Part shown: one piece after another, positions 12,247 to 13,395 of the stretch
Layout: each line of letters starts with the position of its first letter
How positions within the stretch are numbered: position 1 is the first letter of the stretch
Assembly: GCA_947037905.1 (NCBI GenBank)
Contig: CAMQUX010000020.1
Coordinates: 1-13,395 of the forward strand
Length of the DNA stretch: 13,395 nt
Reading direction: 5' to 3'
Origin: an uncultured Desulfovibrionaceae bacterium
Lineage (GTDB): Bacteria; Desulfobacterota; Desulfovibrionia; Desulfovibrionales; Desulfovibrionaceae
Notes under the pieces: generated by a model
Databases searched by the model: none
What the model was told of the DNA's origin: nothing
The model's input: the letters and a program-made list of their open reading frames with translations, nothing else
Position numbers and translations under genes: made by a program

Positions 12247-13344
12247 ATGAGTAAAGATATAACAGAATTATTCCACGATAACGCACTCTGTAAAGGTCTT
12301 TTGCAAGAGATAGTAAAGACTGTTGGTGATAGTCCTTTTCGGTTTATGGAACTTTGCGGAACACATACTGTTGCTATTTTTCAAAGCGGTATATCAAGTA
12401 TCCTTCCAAAAACAATTAAACATATTACAGGTCCAGGTTGCCCTGTTTGTGTTACGCATGAAGAGGAAATAGAAAGTCTTCTTATGCTTTCTGAAAATAA
12501 AGATGTTATTATCACTACTTTTGGCGATGTTATGCGAGTACCTAATGGAAACGGGCGCAGTTTAAAACATGCACAAGCAGATGGGGCAGATATTCGTATT
12601 GTGTACTCAGCACTTGATGCGGTTGAAATAGCTAAAAATAATCCACAAAAGAAAATAGTATTTGTGGGCATAGGTTTTGAAACAACAGCCCCAACAATTG
12701 CAGCAGCAATACTTTTTGCAAAAAGCACGGGAGTGAAAAATTTCTCTGTGCTTAGTTTTCATAAAACCGTACCAGCTGTGCTAAAGGTGCTTTTAAAAGA
12801 TGAAGATTTTTCCGTAGATGCGTTTATGCTACCAGGGCATGTGGCACTGGTAACAGGGATTGCGCCTTTTCAGTTCGTGGCAGAAAAATATAAAATTCCT
12901 TGTACCATAACTGGTTTTGAGCCAGCAGATATATTGCAATCTATTCTCGATTTAGTGAAACAGTCTAAGAATAAGCAAGCAGAGGTGCATAATCTGTATA
13001 CTCGTGCGGTAAGAGATGCGGGCAGTAAAAAAGCAATGGAAATACTCTATTCAGTTTTTGAGGACGGGCGAGGATTTTGGCGTGGTATGGGAGAAATTGC
13101 AGACAGTGGGCTTAATATACAAGAAAAATATGCAGATTATGATGCAAAAAAAATATTTTCCATAGTAATAGAAGATAAAAAAATAAAAACCGCCTGTGCC
13201 TGTGGAGATGTCTTAAAGGGTAAAATAATTCCTTCAGAATGCGCCTTGTTTGCTAAAGTGTGTACTCCTGCAAATCCTAAAGGACCTTGTATGGTATCAA
13301 CTGAGGGAAGTTGCGCTGCATATTTTAAATATAAAATTAAATAA
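12247..13344 (+). CDS. hypD: [NiFe]-hydrogenase maturation protein HypD
   Basis: HypD is an iron-sulfur protein that, with HypC, HypE and HypF, assembles the Fe(CN)2CO group of [NiFe]-hydrogenases. The 365 residues match the family. MELCGTHT (34-41) carries Cys37, and GPGCPVC (62-68) carries Cys65 and Cys68, the thiol residues used in cyanide transfer. VGIGFETTAPT, FHKTVPA and LPGHVALVTG are conserved core motifs. The C-terminal cysteines 317, 319, 332, 339, 348 and 356 include the [4Fe-4S] ligands. The start has AGGGA 6 bases upstream. This is the only large plus-strand gene and it reaches nearly to the right edge; in many genomes hypE follows, but only 51 AT-rich bases remain here with no readable start. 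Presence of hypD implies a [NiFe]-hydrogenase elsewhere in the genome. Confidence 0.97.
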   Translation: MSKDITELFHDNALCKGLLQEIVKTVGDSPFRFMELCGTHTVAIFQSGISSILPKTIKHITGPGCPVCVTHEEEIESLLMLSENKDVIITTFGDVMRVPNGNGRSLKHAQADGADIRIVYSALDAVEIAKNNPQKKIVFVGIGFETTAPTIAAAILFAKSTGVKNFSVLSFHKTVPAVLKVLLKDEDFSVDAFMLPGHVALVTGIAPFQFVAEKYKIPCTITGFEPADILQSILDLVKQSKNKQAEVHNLYTRAVRDAGSKKAMEILYSVFEDGRGFWRGMGEIADSGLNIQEKYADYDAKKIFSIVIEDKKIKTACACGDVLKGKIIPSECALFAKVCTPANPKGPCMVSTEGSCAAYFKYKIK

Positions 13345-13395
13345 TAAGATAAAAGATAGGTGTTTAAAATTAAAAAAGTTTATAAACAAATTTGC

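Noticed and set aside
12381..12728. A 115-codon minus-strand frame opposite hypD
   Set aside because: It is a shadow of the strongly conserved hypD reading frame.
13378..13387. Palindrome GTTTATAAAC near the right edge
   Set aside because: It is a 10-base AT-rich palindrome without context and easily arises by chance; the sequence ends before any gene it might control.

Overview
The window is AT-rich (roughly one third G+C by eye), with long AT-only runs and nearly all of its protein coding on the minus strand. Gene content and protein style suggest an anaerobic, strictly host-associated or otherwise AT-drifted bacterium near the Desulfovibrionaceae (Desulfobacterota). The clues are a formate dehydrogenase maturation protein (FdhE) next to MoaA, a [NiFe]-hydrogenase maturation protein (HypD), and Desulfovibrio-like FabD and RsmB sequences. 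The taxonomic placement is inference from remembered family style, not from a search.

Layout. Positions 1-3542 hold four minus-strand genes: an M50 site-2-type metalloprotease, trpS, a short SlyD-like FKBP prolyl isomerase, and rsmB, which runs off the left edge. Positions 3820-8872 hold a second minus-strand group: a 1029-residue membrane protein of unknown function, then fdhE and moaA, the last two joined by a TAAATG stop/start. Positions 9105-10346 hold a minus-strand flavoprotein of the HI0933/YhiN family. At 10622-10708 a plus-strand gene for a predicted 28-residue membrane peptide has a strong Shine-Dalgarno sequence. It converges with minus-strand fabD (11016-11915), and a perfect 15-bp bidirectional terminator lies between them. 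fabD and plus-strand hypD (12247-13344) diverge from a 331-base promoter region.

How the genes work together. MoaA makes the first molybdopterin precursor, FdhE matures formate dehydrogenase (a Mo/W-pterin enzyme) and HypD builds the Fe(CN)2CO group of [NiFe]-hydrogenase. Together they point to anaerobic formate and hydrogen metabolism. The remaining recognised genes are housekeeping: rRNA methylation, tryptophan charging, protein folding, membrane proteolysis and fatty-acid initiation.

The most unusual points are: (1) the 1029-residue protein, whose N-terminal half contains what reads as a PHP-fold segment stripped of its metal ligands, followed by glycine-rich motifs and a membrane block; (2) a TrpRS with a cysteine pattern close to the one that binds a [4Fe-4S] cluster in Thermotoga maritima TrpRS; (3) a folded 145-bp element between the FKBP gene and rsmB; (4) degenerate short tandem repeats with different unit lengths (7, 9, 15, 16 and 18 bp) at separate places, one of them inside a coding region; (5) the small membrane peptide with its two-hairpin leader. 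I saw no tRNA, rRNA, CRISPR array, insertion sequence or phage gene.
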